Shown here: one piece after another, positions 23,509 to 32,202 of the stretch
Numbering within the stretch: position 1 is the first letter of the stretch
Layout: the number at the start of each line of letters is the position of its first letter
Source of the DNA: Bradyrhizobium roseum
GTDB taxonomy: Bacteria > Pseudomonadota > Alphaproteobacteria > Rhizobiales > Xanthobacteraceae
Length of the DNA stretch: 64,000 nucleotides
Reading direction: 5' to 3'
Assembly (NCBI RefSeq): GCF_030413175.1
Contig: NZ_CP129212.1
Coordinates: 4,526,001 to 4,590,000, forward strand
Made by a program: the position numbers and the translations under genes
The notes under the pieces: generated by a model
What the model saw: only the letters and a program-made list of their open reading frames with translations
Database searches by the model: none
Told to the model about the DNA's origin: nothing

Positions 23509-24723
23509 TCAAACTCCAGCCACCACCGGGAGCTCCGAGATCATACGGATGCCGGGTCGTCTCCGCCAATGAACCTGCGACGGCTCGACCGCCAGTTTCA
23601 GTTCGGGCCAGCGCGTGAACAGCGCCTGCAGCGCGCAGATCGCTTCGATCCGGGCAAGCTGGTGGCCGAGGCAGAAATGAATGCCGGTGCCGAACGCGAG
23701 ATGCCGGTTCGGCCGCCGTTCAAGGTCGAGCCGTTCAGGGCACTCGTTCGCGTGAGGGTCCAGATTGGCGGCGACGATCATCGCCATCACCCGGTCGCCC
23801 TTCTTCAACTTCACGCCTTCGAGATCGACGTCCTGGCGGACGTAGCGCGGCTTTGAGAATTGTACCGCCGAGACAAAGCGCAGGAATTCTTCGACCGCCA
23901 GTCCGGCCCGGCTCCAGTCCGCGGTGAGCCGGTCGCGCCGGACTGGATCCTTCAGCAGTTCGAATACCGATCCGCTGATCAGGTGCGTCGTCGTCTCGGA
24001 GCCCGCCCCCAGCAGCAGAAACACCATCGAGATCATTTCGTCCGGCGTGATGCGTCCGCCTTCCTGCTCGACGCGGACCAGTTCCGCGATCAATCCTTCG
24101 CCGCCCTGCTCGCGGGCGAGCTGCAGGCGTTCTTTCAGATAGCGCCGCATCTTGATGAGGCCGCCGATCAGCCGCAAAAATCCGAATGCGCTGGTGAGAT
24201 GCGCCATCGAATCGGCCCAGGCGATGAATTTAGGCCGGTCGGCCGGCGGCAGGCCGAGCAGTTCGCAAATCACCGCCAGCGGCAGCACCCGCGCATAGCG
24301 CTGCGCCAGATCGGCCGGGCTCCCCGCGGCGAACAATTCATCGGCGAGACGATCTGCAACGCTGCGGATATGCGGCTCCATGTCGAGCACGGCGCGTCGG
24401 CGGAAAGCCTCGTCGACGATGTCGCGCAGGCGCGTGTGATCGGGCTCGTCCATCGTCAGCATGTTGTTGGCGAAGGTTGCGATCAGGCGCGGCATCCACC
24501 AGGGCAGCCCGGCCAGCGCCCCGCCCTCCTTGCGCAACGTGAACAGCGCGCCGTCCTTCAGCACCCGCGCGGCCGCCTCATAGGTCGTGGTGACCCAGAC
24601 CCGGCCGATCACCGGAAATTTTGTCGCGACGGCCGGGCCGATCGCGCGCAGCTGCGCAACGCCGGCCCGTGGATCGCGAAAGAACGCCTCGCTCATGAAA
24701 TCGAAATCGACATACCGTGCCAT
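23509..24723 (-). CDS. Cytochrome P450
   Basis: From ATG 24723 (MARYVDFDFMS, the usual opening of this rhizobial P450 group) the protein has 404 residues, normal for a soluble bacterial class I P450. The I-helix oxygen-binding motif is LLLGAGSETTTH (about 235-246). The K-helix ExxR-type and the heme loop FGTGIHFCLGHQ, with the Cys thiolate ligand, are at about 340-352. A ferredoxin and reductase are not encoded nearby. Substrate is unknown; the adjacent aromatic-catabolism genes hint at a small aromatic or terpenoid. It is the first chromosomal gene after the tRNA-Gln. An in-frame ATG at 24738 is possible. Confidence 0.9.
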   Translation of the reverse strand: MARYVDFDFMSEAFFRDPRAGVAQLRAIGPAVATKFPVIGRVWVTTTYEAAARVLKDGALFTLRKEGGALAGLPWWMPRLIATFANNMLTMDEPDHTRLRDIVDEAFRRRAVLDMEPHIRSVADRLADELFAAGSPADLAQRYARVLPLAVICELLGLPPADRPKFIAWADSMAHLTSAFGFLRLIGGLIKMRRYLKERLQLAREQGGEGLIAELVRVEQEGGRITPDEMISMVFLLLGAGSETTTHLISGSVFELLKDPVRRDRLTADWSRAGLAVEEFLRFVSAVQFSKPRYVRQDVDLEGVKLKKGDRVMAMIVAANLDPHANECPERLDLERRPNRHLAFGTGIHFCLGHQLARIEAICALQALFTRWPELKLAVEPSQVHWRRRPGIRMISELPVVAGV

Positions 24724-24850
24724 TCCGCGGTACCACATTGCCGTTTCGCCATTTGATCAAGATGGCGTGCGACGGCGAGGCCGCAAGGCTCGCTTGTTCG
24801 ATTGCCCTCGCCGCAATTTTGTCAGTGCCGATGATACTCGCGTACGCCGT

Positions 24851-24968
24851 TTACACCGGCGGCGTCCCATGGGTATGCAGCGACTCGATCGCCCTCAGCG
24901 CCACGCCTCGCCGTTCTGGCGTTCTTCCCCAGTCCAGATGACCGGCTTCCAGTCCGGCGCGCCACACC
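24851..24968 (-). pseudogene. Decayed 3' end of an extradiol (VOC) dioxygenase gene
   Basis: The minus strand encodes APDWKPVIWTGEERQNGEAW and, after a one-base frameshift, LRAIESLHTHGTPPV followed by TAA. This corresponds to the last 35 codons of the intact dioxygenase at 27526 (APDWKPIVWTEEERKKGQAW...ESFHTHGTPPV). The rest of the gene is absent; the TonB receptor gene begins 12 bases away. So the receptor gene is flanked by a remnant and an intact copy in the same orientation. Confidence 0.75.
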
Positions 24969-24980
24969 AGCGTCCGATGA

Positions 24981-27257
24981 TTACCAGCGGTATCCCAGGC
25001 TAAGCAACGCCTTGCGCCGCTCGCCGTAGAAGCAGGCCGTGGTACCGTCGCAGCTCGATACGAAAATCTTGTCGGCCACGTTGGTGACGTTCAGGGCCGC
25101 GCGCCACTGCTGATACTCGTAATGCACCGCCGCATCGAAAAGTGTCCGCGACGGAACCGCCAGGGTATTGGCCTGATCGGCGAAGGAATCGCCGATATGA
25201 CGCACGCCACCGCCGAAGCCGAAGCCGGCGAGCCATCCGGTGCGGAACGTGTAGTCGCCCCACAGCGACGCCAGCCTTGTCGGCATCGCGACCGGCCGCT
25301 TGCCGAGCAGCGCTGCATTTACGTCCTGGCTGATGAACAGGTCGTAGGAAGAGACCGATCCGACCATCTTGAACTCGGGGGTCAGGTTGGTCGTCATGCT
25401 CAGTTCGAAGCCACGCGACGTCACTTCGCCGTTCTGGACCTGGTTGAAGGGCGAGTTCGGATCGACCGTGAGCGCGTTGGTCTTGCGAAGATCAAACCAG
25501 GCACCGGTGATGTATCCATTGAAGCCTGCGGGCTCCCACTTCGCACCGGCCTCGATTTGCTTGGACTCTTCCGGCGTGAAGAACTGACCCGTTGCCGTCG
25601 TTCCGATCACCGGATTGAAACCGGTGGCGTAGGACACGTAGGGCGAGAGACCAAAGCCCACGTCATAGATCAAGCCAGCCCTGCCCGTTGCCTTGCTGGT
25701 GTCGCGAGAGGTGTTCGGCACGGCAAGCCTGTTGAATTGCTCAGTCTCGACCCAGTCGTTGCGGCCGCTCAGCACCAGGGTAAAGCGGTCGAGCTTCATC
25801 TGGTCCTGCAAGTACACGCCGAGCTGTCCCTGATCGAGGATACGGTTGAGGTACGGCGTCACGCCCGTGACGGTACCGCCATAGACCGGGTTGAATATGC
25901 TCAGCGGGTTGCCGCCTCCCGAAGCCTGATAATCGTCCAGCCGATACTTCTTCAGGTCCACGCCCGCCAGCACCGTATGGCTGATGGCGCCGGTATTGAA
26001 GCGGCCCTCGAGCTGCGTGTCGATGGTGCCGAGGTCAGCCGACCCGTTGGTGAAGAAGTGGTAGCGCTGCAACTGCGCGTTGGAAGACGGAGTGACGTTG
26101 TCGTTGCCAATGTAGGAGTTGATGTTGGTTTCGACATGGGCGTAGCGCGCGTTCTGGCGGAACGTCAGGCCGTTCGAGAAGTCCTTCTCGAACTGGTATC
26201 CGATCATCGTCTGCCCGCGCATAAAATAGTCCTGGCCGGGTTCGCTCTGGAACAGCTTGGTCGGGATCTTGCCGTAGGGGGCGTTCACGACGCTGCCCTC
26301 ATACGGCAGCCAGTTGTTGCCGTTGGTCCTGTCCTTCGACGCCGACGCCAGAACGGTGAAGCGGGTATCAAAATCCGGCCGGTAGGTGAAGCTGGGCGCG
26401 ATAAAGTAGCTGTTGTCCTGGGTGAAATCGACCTGCGTGCCGCCGCCCTTGACCATGCCGACGACGCGGCCGTCCAGCGTTCCGGTTCCCGGCGGAAGCC
26501 GGAAGCGTTCATTGACATCGAACGCCACATAGCCGTTGCCGAAGGAATTCACGCCGGTTTCGATGTAACGGATCGGTTCGGCCACAGGCATCTTACTGAC
26601 GGCGTTCACAACGCCGCCCGGCGATCCGCCGCCGTAGAGCACCGATGAGGGGCCACGAAGCACCTCGACGCGTTCAAGTCCGAACGGCTGCAGCTTCCAC
26701 GTCGCAAAAGCCGTGTTGAATAACGGCAAGCCGTCGAGAAAGGTGGCATCCTGCTGCGCGCGAAAGCCGCGCAGCAGGAACCAGTCATTGCGGGTATCCG
26801 CGCCGAAAACCTCGCCGCTGACGCCCGGCGTGTAGCGCAGGATCTGGTCGAACGACTGCGGCTTCTGATCGCGAATCTGGTCGGCGCCGATCACCGAGAC
26901 CGACTGCGGGATTTCGCGGAGCGGGGTGTTGGTCTTGGTGCCGCTCAGGGTTCGGTTGGCGACGTAGCCGTTCAAGGGACCTTGCGGATTTTCGGTCCCG
27001 CGCGACGCACTGCCGTCCGCGTTTTGCGGGAGTGGCGCCGCGTTGCGGTTCGTCTGCCTCGCCCTGTTCACAGCGCGGGTCCGCGGCGCGCTGGTCGTCG
27101 TCGCGCCCTGATTTCGTGCGGGGTTTCGCGCCGCAGGTGCGTCAACCGTGACCGGCGGCAAAGACGACTGCGCCGCGGCCTCGCCTGCGATGTCCGCCAC
27201 CAGCAACAGGGCACCCGCGGTGCCCAGCATCGATCGCAAGGCAAAACCTGAAATCAT
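24981..27257 (-). CDS. TonB-dependent siderophore receptor
   Basis: From ATG 27257 the protein has 758 residues with an N-terminal signal peptide (LLLVADIAGEAAAQ). The plug domain (about 95-215) has the family marks REIPQSVSVIGADQI, ILRYTPGV, LLRGF and VEVLRGPSSVLYGGGSPGG. A long beta-barrel follows, ending in LLSLGYRW with the aromatic terminal residue needed for outer-membrane insertion. It is of the FhuA/FoxA-like hydroxamate receptor type. No FecI/FecR, ExbB or inner-membrane transporter is next to it. No obvious Fur or Irr box was identified by eye. It separates two copies of a dioxygenase 3' end, so this gene may be an insertion into the catabolic cluster. Confidence 0.9.
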   Translation of the reverse strand: MISGFALRSMLGTAGALLLVADIAGEAAAQSSLPPVTVDAPAARNPARNQGATTTSAPRTRAVNRARQTNRNAAPLPQNADGSASRGTENPQGPLNGYVANRTLSGTKTNTPLREIPQSVSVIGADQIRDQKPQSFDQILRYTPGVSGEVFGADTRNDWFLLRGFRAQQDATFLDGLPLFNTAFATWKLQPFGLERVEVLRGPSSVLYGGGSPGGVVNAVSKMPVAEPIRYIETGVNSFGNGYVAFDVNERFRLPPGTGTLDGRVVGMVKGGGTQVDFTQDNSYFIAPSFTYRPDFDTRFTVLASASKDRTNGNNWLPYEGSVVNAPYGKIPTKLFQSEPGQDYFMRGQTMIGYQFEKDFSNGLTFRQNARYAHVETNINSYIGNDNVTPSSNAQLQRYHFFTNGSADLGTIDTQLEGRFNTGAISHTVLAGVDLKKYRLDDYQASGGGNPLSIFNPVYGGTVTGVTPYLNRILDQGQLGVYLQDQMKLDRFTLVLSGRNDWVETEQFNRLAVPNTSRDTSKATGRAGLIYDVGFGLSPYVSYATGFNPVIGTTATGQFFTPEESKQIEAGAKWEPAGFNGYITGAWFDLRKTNALTVDPNSPFNQVQNGEVTSRGFELSMTTNLTPEFKMVGSVSSYDLFISQDVNAALLGKRPVAMPTRLASLWGDYTFRTGWLAGFGFGGGVRHIGDSFADQANTLAVPSRTLFDAAVHYEYQQWRAALNVTNVADKIFVSSCDGTTACFYGERRKALLSLGYRW

Positions 27258-27525
27258 ATTCTTGGTGTCCCCGTTCGGCAGCAGCAGAAATGCTTTCGAA
27301 CGGATAGCTGATCGTGCGCTGTTTAGGTTTTGGAATGGCTCGAAATCTCGCGAGCGCGCAGCCATGTGTTGCACGGCAGCATCAGACTGGAATCATTCTA
27401 GTGCTGGCAGAACAGTTCCTGTTACTTTTCCGATCGCGGAGCCGAGCTTGCCTCCGCGCACCCACGCGAACGCGTATGTGCGCAGAAAGAATCGACACCA
27501 GAAGCAGGAAGCGAAGACACGGATT

Positions 27526-28476
27526 TCACACCGGCGGCGTTCCGTGCGTATGGAACGACTCGATCGTCTTCAGCCCCCACGCCTGGCCCTTCTTGCGCTC
27601 CTCCTCGGTCCAGACGATCGGCTTCCAGTCAGGGGCGAGGATGAGGCGGGCGCCGGCGTTGGCGACTTCGACGCGGTTGCCGCCGGGCTCCCAGACATAG
27701 AGGAAGAAGGTTTGCTGGATCGCGTGCTTGTGCGGGCCGGTTTCGATGTAGACGCCGTTTTCCAGGAAGATGTCGGCGGCGCGCAGGATTTCCTCGCGGC
27801 TGTCGAGCGCGTAGGTGACGTGGTGGAAGCGGCCGGCCTTGCCGTAGTGGTCGCGGGTGTAGGCGAAATCGTAGCTCTTGTTCGACATCGTCATCCACAT
27901 CGCGGCTTCCGTGCCGTCGTTGAGCACGATCTGCTCGGTGGTGCGCAGGCCGAGATAATTTTCGAAGAAGAGCCGGTTGGCCCTGATGTCGACCGCCAGG
28001 CAATTGAGGTGGTCGAGACGACGGACGTTGACGCCGCGCGCCGGAAACCGTTGCGCCTGGTTCTTCAGCGCCGGTTTCAGTTCGGGCGGCGCCTGGTACC
28101 ATTCGGTCTCGTAATAGAGTTCGACGATGTGGCCGTCCGGATCACGGCAGCGAAACGCCGGGCCCTGCCCCATGTCGCCATCGACCCAGCCGATGCCGAA
28201 GCCGGAGCCCTTCAGCGCGGCGACCCGGCGCTCCAGCGCCTGCGGGCTGCGCGTACGCAACGCCATGTGCTCCATGCCTGAGGTTCTGGACGCCGTCAGC
28301 TTCAGCGAATAGCGCTCATAATCGTCCCAGCCGCGCAGGTAGACCGAGTCTCCCTTCTGGCCGCTGACCGTCATGCCCATGACGTCGACGAAGAACTTCA
28401 GGCTTTCGTCCGGCTTCGGCGTCAGCAGTTCGAGGTGGCCGAGATGGGCGAGATCGAAGATCGGCTCCGGGGTCAT
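27526..28476 (-). CDS. VOC-family extradiol ring-cleavage dioxygenase
   Basis: The 316-residue protein has two vicinal-oxygen-chelate halves, as in type I extradiol dioxygenases such as BphC and catechol 2,3-dioxygenase. Predicted Fe(II) ligands are His in RRLDHLNCL (about 153), His in FHHVTYAL (about 216) and Glu in GNRVEVANAG (about 267). It would cleave a catecholic ring with O2. It is the last gene of a minus-strand operon with a Pht5-like protein, a GalB-like hydratase, a Bug protein and a LigI-like hydrolase, all 13-125 bases apart. The substrate is unknown; a protocatechuate- or gallate-like compound would fit the neighbours. Confidence 0.88.
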   Translation of the reverse strand: MTPEPIFDLAHLGHLELLTPKPDESLKFFVDVMGMTVSGQKGDSVYLRGWDDYERYSLKLTASRTSGMEHMALRTRSPQALERRVAALKGSGFGIGWVDGDMGQGPAFRCRDPDGHIVELYYETEWYQAPPELKPALKNQAQRFPARGVNVRRLDHLNCLAVDIRANRLFFENYLGLRTTEQIVLNDGTEAAMWMTMSNKSYDFAYTRDHYGKAGRFHHVTYALDSREEILRAADIFLENGVYIETGPHKHAIQQTFFLYVWEPGGNRVEVANAGARLILAPDWKPIVWTEEERKKGQAWGLKTIESFHTHGTPPV

Positions 28477-28600
28477 TGTATCGCTCCTGATTGCGTCGAC
28501 ATTTTCGCTCGTGTTCGACCGAGAGGCCGCAGCGTACCGGGTCGCCCGGTCCTAGTGCGCAATTGCGCGCAAGGCCGGGCGATGACGGCTGCGCGCGCGG

Positions 28601-29452
28601 TTACCTGAGCGCTCGCGTCACGTCGTCGAACAACTCGTCAACGGCGAACGCACGCGGAATGAGCTTTTGCTGCGCAGAATATGTGATGATCAGCTCCAGC
28701 GAACGCTGCATTTCGTGCCGGTCAAACCGGGGTGCAGCGGATGACGCGGCGGCGGATTCGGCGAGCATCCGGTGAACTTCCCGCACCACGTCCGGATGCT
28801 GCTCGGACAGGGTCCGGCTCGCCACCACCATGTGATTGATCGGCACCACCTTGTGCTTCCCGAACCACGCCTTCTCTTCCGCCGCGATATCGGCAAACAG
28901 CGGCTTCACATCCGGGTGGTCCGATTTCTCGCCCAGCACCGCATCGAGTTCGCCATCGACCAGCATCTGGATAATCTGCTTGCCCGCGCCCGCCCGCTTG
29001 GTCGTATCGACGAATTCGGCGACATGCGCGTCCTCGAACGTCACCCAGTCGATCGAATCCAGATCGACGCCGTCATCATTGGCGAGGATGCCGCGCAGCC
29101 AGGCGCCGGTGGTGGTGGTGAAGGAACGGATGCCGACGCGCTTGCCGTTGAGGTCGTGGGGGCTGAGTTTTCCAGCCTTGGCATGATACAGCGCGTGGCC
29201 ATGCTGGAAGCGCGCCAGCACGACATCCGGCAACAGCACCATCGGCTTGTCAAAGGATCTTGCCATCAGATAGGTGACGATCGCCATCTCGGAGACGTCG
29301 AACGCGGCTTCACGGACCATGGGCTTGAAACCCTTGTTGGTCGGCGAATACGGCACGAAGTCCAACTCGACGAGATTCGAGCGGATCGACCCGTTCTTGA
29401 GCGCAGCCGTACCGGGGTGGTCGCCGAGCAAGGTGCGCAGGCGCATCGCCAC
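28601..29452 (-). CDS. Pht5-like protein (4,5-dihydroxyphthalate decarboxylase / NMT1-fold family)
   Basis: The 283-residue protein starts at GTG 29452 (AAGGGA about 10 bases upstream). It has the periplasmic-binding-protein-like fold used by Pht5-type 4,5-dihydroxyphthalate decarboxylases: an opening LRTLLGDHPGTAALKNG, an acidic FDVSEMAIVTYL near residue 50 and LNGKRVGIRSF...WLRGIL near 105-125. No signal peptide is present, which favours the cytoplasmic enzyme over a transport protein. In phthalate catabolism it yields protocatechuate. The position between a GalB-like hydratase and a ring-cleavage enzyme supports a role in aromatic acid degradation; exact substrate is inferred. Confidence 0.7.
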   Translation of the reverse strand: MAMRLRTLLGDHPGTAALKNGSIRSNLVELDFVPYSPTNKGFKPMVREAAFDVSEMAIVTYLMARSFDKPMVLLPDVVLARFQHGHALYHAKAGKLSPHDLNGKRVGIRSFTTTTGAWLRGILANDDGVDLDSIDWVTFEDAHVAEFVDTTKRAGAGKQIIQMLVDGELDAVLGEKSDHPDVKPLFADIAAEEKAWFGKHKVVPINHMVVASRTLSEQHPDVVREVHRMLAESAAASSAAPRFDRHEMQRSLELIITYSAQQKLIPRAFAVDELFDDVTRALR

Positions 29453-29453
29453 T

Positions 29454-29501
29454 TCAGTGATCCCTTAGCTTGTCGATCATTCGGATGACGACCGTCTTCA
29501 T
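29454..29501 (-). CDS. 15-codon ORF bridging the galB-like and pht5-like genes
   Basis: ATG 29501 overlaps the stop of the GalB-like gene (ATGA). The frame encodes MKTVVIRMIDKLRDH and stops one base before the GTG of the Pht5-like gene. It may act only as a translational bridge that carries ribosomes between the two genes. Whether the peptide itself has a function is unknown. Confidence 0.35.
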   Translation of the reverse strand: MKTVVIRMIDKLRDH

Positions 29502-30223
29502 GCCAGTTCCTCCATCGCCATCGGGAACAGCTGCTGATAGGCCTCGCCATAGGTCATCGGCTTGCCGGTATTGCGGCCGCCCTGCACGCCGCGCTGCAGC
29601 GCCACGCGCTCATAGTAGGCCCACAGGTGTTTTTGCGCGGCGAGAATTTCAAACGTCTTGCGTTTGATCTCCCAGACCTCGTCGATGTTGAGGATCACCT
29701 GCGGCTTGAAATTGCACATCTCCGGCTGGTGCGGCTCGAACAAAAACACCGGCGGGGCCGAATAGGTGTATTTGGCGCCGGGCTTGTGGCCCATCGCCTG
29801 CGCGACCACGCGGGTTTCCTGGGCGAAATGCGCGGCGTTCGGATGATCGAAATTATAGGGGTCCTCCAGCGCATGCGTCAGCACGAAGGACGGATTGAGT
29901 TCGCGGTAGATATCGACCATGCGGTCGAAATGGGCCTCGGTGAGCCGCAGCGGATAGTCGCCGGCGTCGAAGAATTCGATTTCGGCCCCCAGCATGTCGG
30001 CGGCGCGCTCGGCCTCGTCGCGGCGGCCGGCCTTGACCTTTTCCATGGTCGCGCCCGCCTCCTTCCAGGCGAACTGGCTTTCGCCACGCTCGCCGAACGA
30101 CAGGCAGGCGATCTTGACGCGATAGCCCTTCTTGACATGCAGCGCGATCGCGCCGCCCGCGCGCCAGACGAAATCGCCGGGATGCGCCGTGACCACCAGG
30201 CCCGTCTTGCCGGTATTGCTCAT
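29498..30223 (-). CDS. galB: PIG-L/LmbE-family protein, probable 4-oxalomesaconate hydratase
   Basis: The 241-residue protein is of the LmbE/PIG-L zinc-hydrolase fold. The usual AHPDD metal motif reads AHPGDFVWRAGG, and further His residues lie in THALEDPYNFDHPNAAHFAQE. Several blocks (FVWRAGGAIALH, CLSFGERGES, YERVALQRGVQ) are those I associate with GalB of Pseudomonas putida, the hydratase of the gallate pathway that belongs to this unusual fold. A LigI-like hydrolase upstream, which would produce its substrate, supports this. A deacetylase of unknown substrate is the alternative. Confidence 0.65.
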   Translation of the reverse strand: MSNTGKTGLVVTAHPGDFVWRAGGAIALHVKKGYRVKIACLSFGERGESQFAWKEAGATMEKVKAGRRDEAERAADMLGAEIEFFDAGDYPLRLTEAHFDRMVDIYRELNPSFVLTHALEDPYNFDHPNAAHFAQETRVVAQAMGHKPGAKYTYSAPPVFLFEPHQPEMCNFKPQVILNIDEVWEIKRKTFEILAAQKHLWAYYERVALQRGVQGGRNTGKPMTYGEAYQQLFPMAMEELA

Positions 30224-30272
30224 GGATTTCCTCCTTGTTCGTTACGTATCGCCGGCCGTCCCGGCGCCGCGA

Positions 30273-31274
30273 CTATTGTTTGGCAATTCCCGCGCGGTCG
30301 ATCACCGCGGCCCATTTGTCGATGTCGCTCTTGAGCCGATCCAGAATTTCCTCGGGCGAACTGGCCTTAGCCTCGATGCCGAGATCCAGCGCGCGCTTCT
30401 TCAAATCCGGCATGTCGAGCACCTCGCGCAGCGCGGCGTTGAGCGTCTTGATCGCGTCCGGCGGCGTTCCCTTGGGCGCGAAGATCGCATTCCAGGACCG
30501 CGCCTCGAAATCGCCGCCGCCGGCTTCCTTCACCGTCGGCACCGCGGGCAGGAACGTGGTGCGGTTGGTGCCTGAAGACGCTACCGCAATGGCGGCCTTG
30601 TCGGTGACATGCGACTGCACCGCCGTGTAGTTTTCGATCGCCATCTGGATATCGCCGCGCAACAGCGCGATCAGCACGTCCGGCGAGCTGCGGAATGGCA
30701 CGATGGTGACATCGACGCCGGCGGTCGATTTGAACAGTTGCGCCGAAAGATTCTGCGTCGATCCGACATTGATGGTGCCGACATTGAGTGCGGCGGGCTT
30801 TGCCTTCGCTGCCTTGATGAATTCGCCCAGCGTCGGATACGGCGAACCGGCCTGGGTGACGAAGATGAAGTCGAAATAGCCCATGCTCGACACCGGAACG
30901 AAATCGGTCACCGGGTTGAAGCCGAGGCTTTTGAACAGCGACACCGAGATGGCGGTGCCGTTGGAGAAAAGCGCCAGCGTATAGCCATCCGCGGGCGCGG
31001 ACAGCACGGCGCGGGCGGCATTGATGCCGCCGGCGCCCGGCATGTTCTCGATGACAAAACGCTGGCCGAGCTTGTCGCCGAGTTTTTCGGTGACCAGCCT
31101 TGCCGTGACGTCGGCGACCCCGCCGGCGCCGAACGGCAGGATCAGCCGTACCGGCTTGTTCGGATAATTTTGCGCGTCGGCGACGTGCGGCAGCAACAAG
31201 GCCAGGGCCAGCGCAGCGAGGGCGAACAACGCCCGGCACTGGCTCATTGCATATCGCTTGCGCTTGTCCGCCAT
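30273..31274 (-). CDS. Bug-family (TctC) tripartite tricarboxylate transporter substrate-binding protein
   Basis: I start at ATG 31274, which has GAGGGAG 8-14 bases upstream; 333 residues. It has a signal peptide (LFALAALALALLLPHVADA) and the Bug signature after cleavage (YPNKPVRLILPFGAGGVADVTARLV). Such proteins bind carboxylates in the periplasm; the TctA/TctB membrane partners are not in this window. It lies 13 bases after the LigI-like gene and 49 bases before galB, so it is probably the uptake receptor for the aromatic or dicarboxylate substrate of this operon. Confidence 0.88.
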   Translation of the reverse strand: MADKRKRYAMSQCRALFALAALALALLLPHVADAQNYPNKPVRLILPFGAGGVADVTARLVTEKLGDKLGQRFVIENMPGAGGINAARAVLSAPADGYTLALFSNGTAISVSLFKSLGFNPVTDFVPVSSMGYFDFIFVTQAGSPYPTLGEFIKAAKAKPAALNVGTINVGSTQNLSAQLFKSTAGVDVTIVPFRSSPDVLIALLRGDIQMAIENYTAVQSHVTDKAAIAVASSGTNRTTFLPAVPTVKEAGGGDFEARSWNAIFAPKGTPPDAIKTLNAALREVLDMPDLKKRALDLGIEAKASSPEEILDRLKSDIDKWAAVIDRAGIAKQ

Positions 31275-31287
31275 CGCCAACGCTCCC

Positions 31288-32157
31288 TCAAAACTCGAAC
31301 AGCCGCGCCGGATTGTCGACCAGGATCTTCTGCTGCAACTCGGGCTCCGGTGCAAACAGCGGGATCAGATCGACCAGGTCGCCGTCATTGGGCATCACCT
31401 TCACATTGGGATGCGGCCAGTCGGTTCCCCAGATCACGCGATCGGGCGCGGTTTCAATGATGCGGCGCGCGAACGGCACCGCGTCGTGGAACGGCGGACC
31501 GCCCGACGACACCCGTTCGCAGCCGCACACCTTGACCCAGCATTTTTCGTCGCGCTGCATCAGGTCGATCAGCGTCCGGAACGGCAGCTGTTCGAGGCCG
31601 TCGGAGGCCTTGACCCGCCCCATGTGATCGATGGTGTAGCGGACCGGCAGCTTGGCCAGCATCTGCGCATATTCGGGCAAATCGATCGCATCGAAGTGCA
31701 GATCGATATGCCAGCCGAGCGGCGCCACCATGGAGACGATGCGGTGAAACACCCTCATATCGGGCACGCCGCCGAGATGGCGCACGAAGTTGAAGCGGCA
31801 GCCGCGAAACCCGCCTTCGTGCAGATCGCGAAGACCCCGCTCGGCGATGCTGTCGTCGATATTGGCGACGGCGCGAAACGTGCCGTCGCTGACCGCGATG
31901 GCGTCCAGCGCCACCCGGTTGTCGGTGCCGTGCACGCTGGCATTGACGATGACGGCGCGGCCGATCCCGAGTTTTTTATGCAGGGCGCGGAAATCCTCCA
32001 GCGGCGCATCCGGCGGCGTATAGGGCCGGCCCGGGGCGTAGGGATATTTGTCGCCGGGACCGAAGATGTGGGTATGGGCGTCACATGCCAGCGCCGGAAG
32101 CTTGAATTTCGGCGTTCGCGTATCGGGATCGGGTCCGGGAATGGTCGGCTTGTCCAT
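31288..32157 (-). CDS. Amidohydrolase family 2, LigI-like 2-pyrone-4,6-dicarboxylate hydrolase
   Basis: The 289-residue protein is a TIM-barrel amidohydrolase. It shows the first metal motif CDAHTHIFGP (about residue 28), a His in LHFDAID, YTIDHMGRVKASDG (about 180) and the late catalytic Asp in VIWGTDWPHPN (about 245). This combination and the length match LigI, which opens 2-pyrone-4,6-dicarboxylate to 4-oxalomesaconate in protocatechuate 4,5-cleavage. Catalysis by LigI does not require metal in the characterised enzyme. It is the first structural gene of the operon after the TetR gene, which is on the same strand 45 bases upstream. Confidence 0.78.
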   Translation of the reverse strand: MDKPTIPGPDPDTRTPKFKLPALACDAHTHIFGPGDKYPYAPGRPYTPPDAPLEDFRALHKKLGIGRAVIVNASVHGTDNRVALDAIAVSDGTFRAVANIDDSIAERGLRDLHEGGFRGCRFNFVRHLGGVPDMRVFHRIVSMVAPLGWHIDLHFDAIDLPEYAQMLAKLPVRYTIDHMGRVKASDGLEQLPFRTLIDLMQRDEKCWVKVCGCERVSSGGPPFHDAVPFARRIIETAPDRVIWGTDWPHPNVKVMPNDGDLVDLIPLFAPEPELQQKILVDNPARLFEF

Positions 32158-32202
32158 GGTGCCTTCTGCAGTGTTGAGCGCGCGGGATGGCCTTCGCGCA
32201 AT

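Noticed and set aside
29266..29550. 94-codon frame spanning the galB-like/pht5-like junction
   Set aside because: It is Arg/Trp/Ser-rich and overlaps both real genes; the coupled 15-codon frame explains the junction better.
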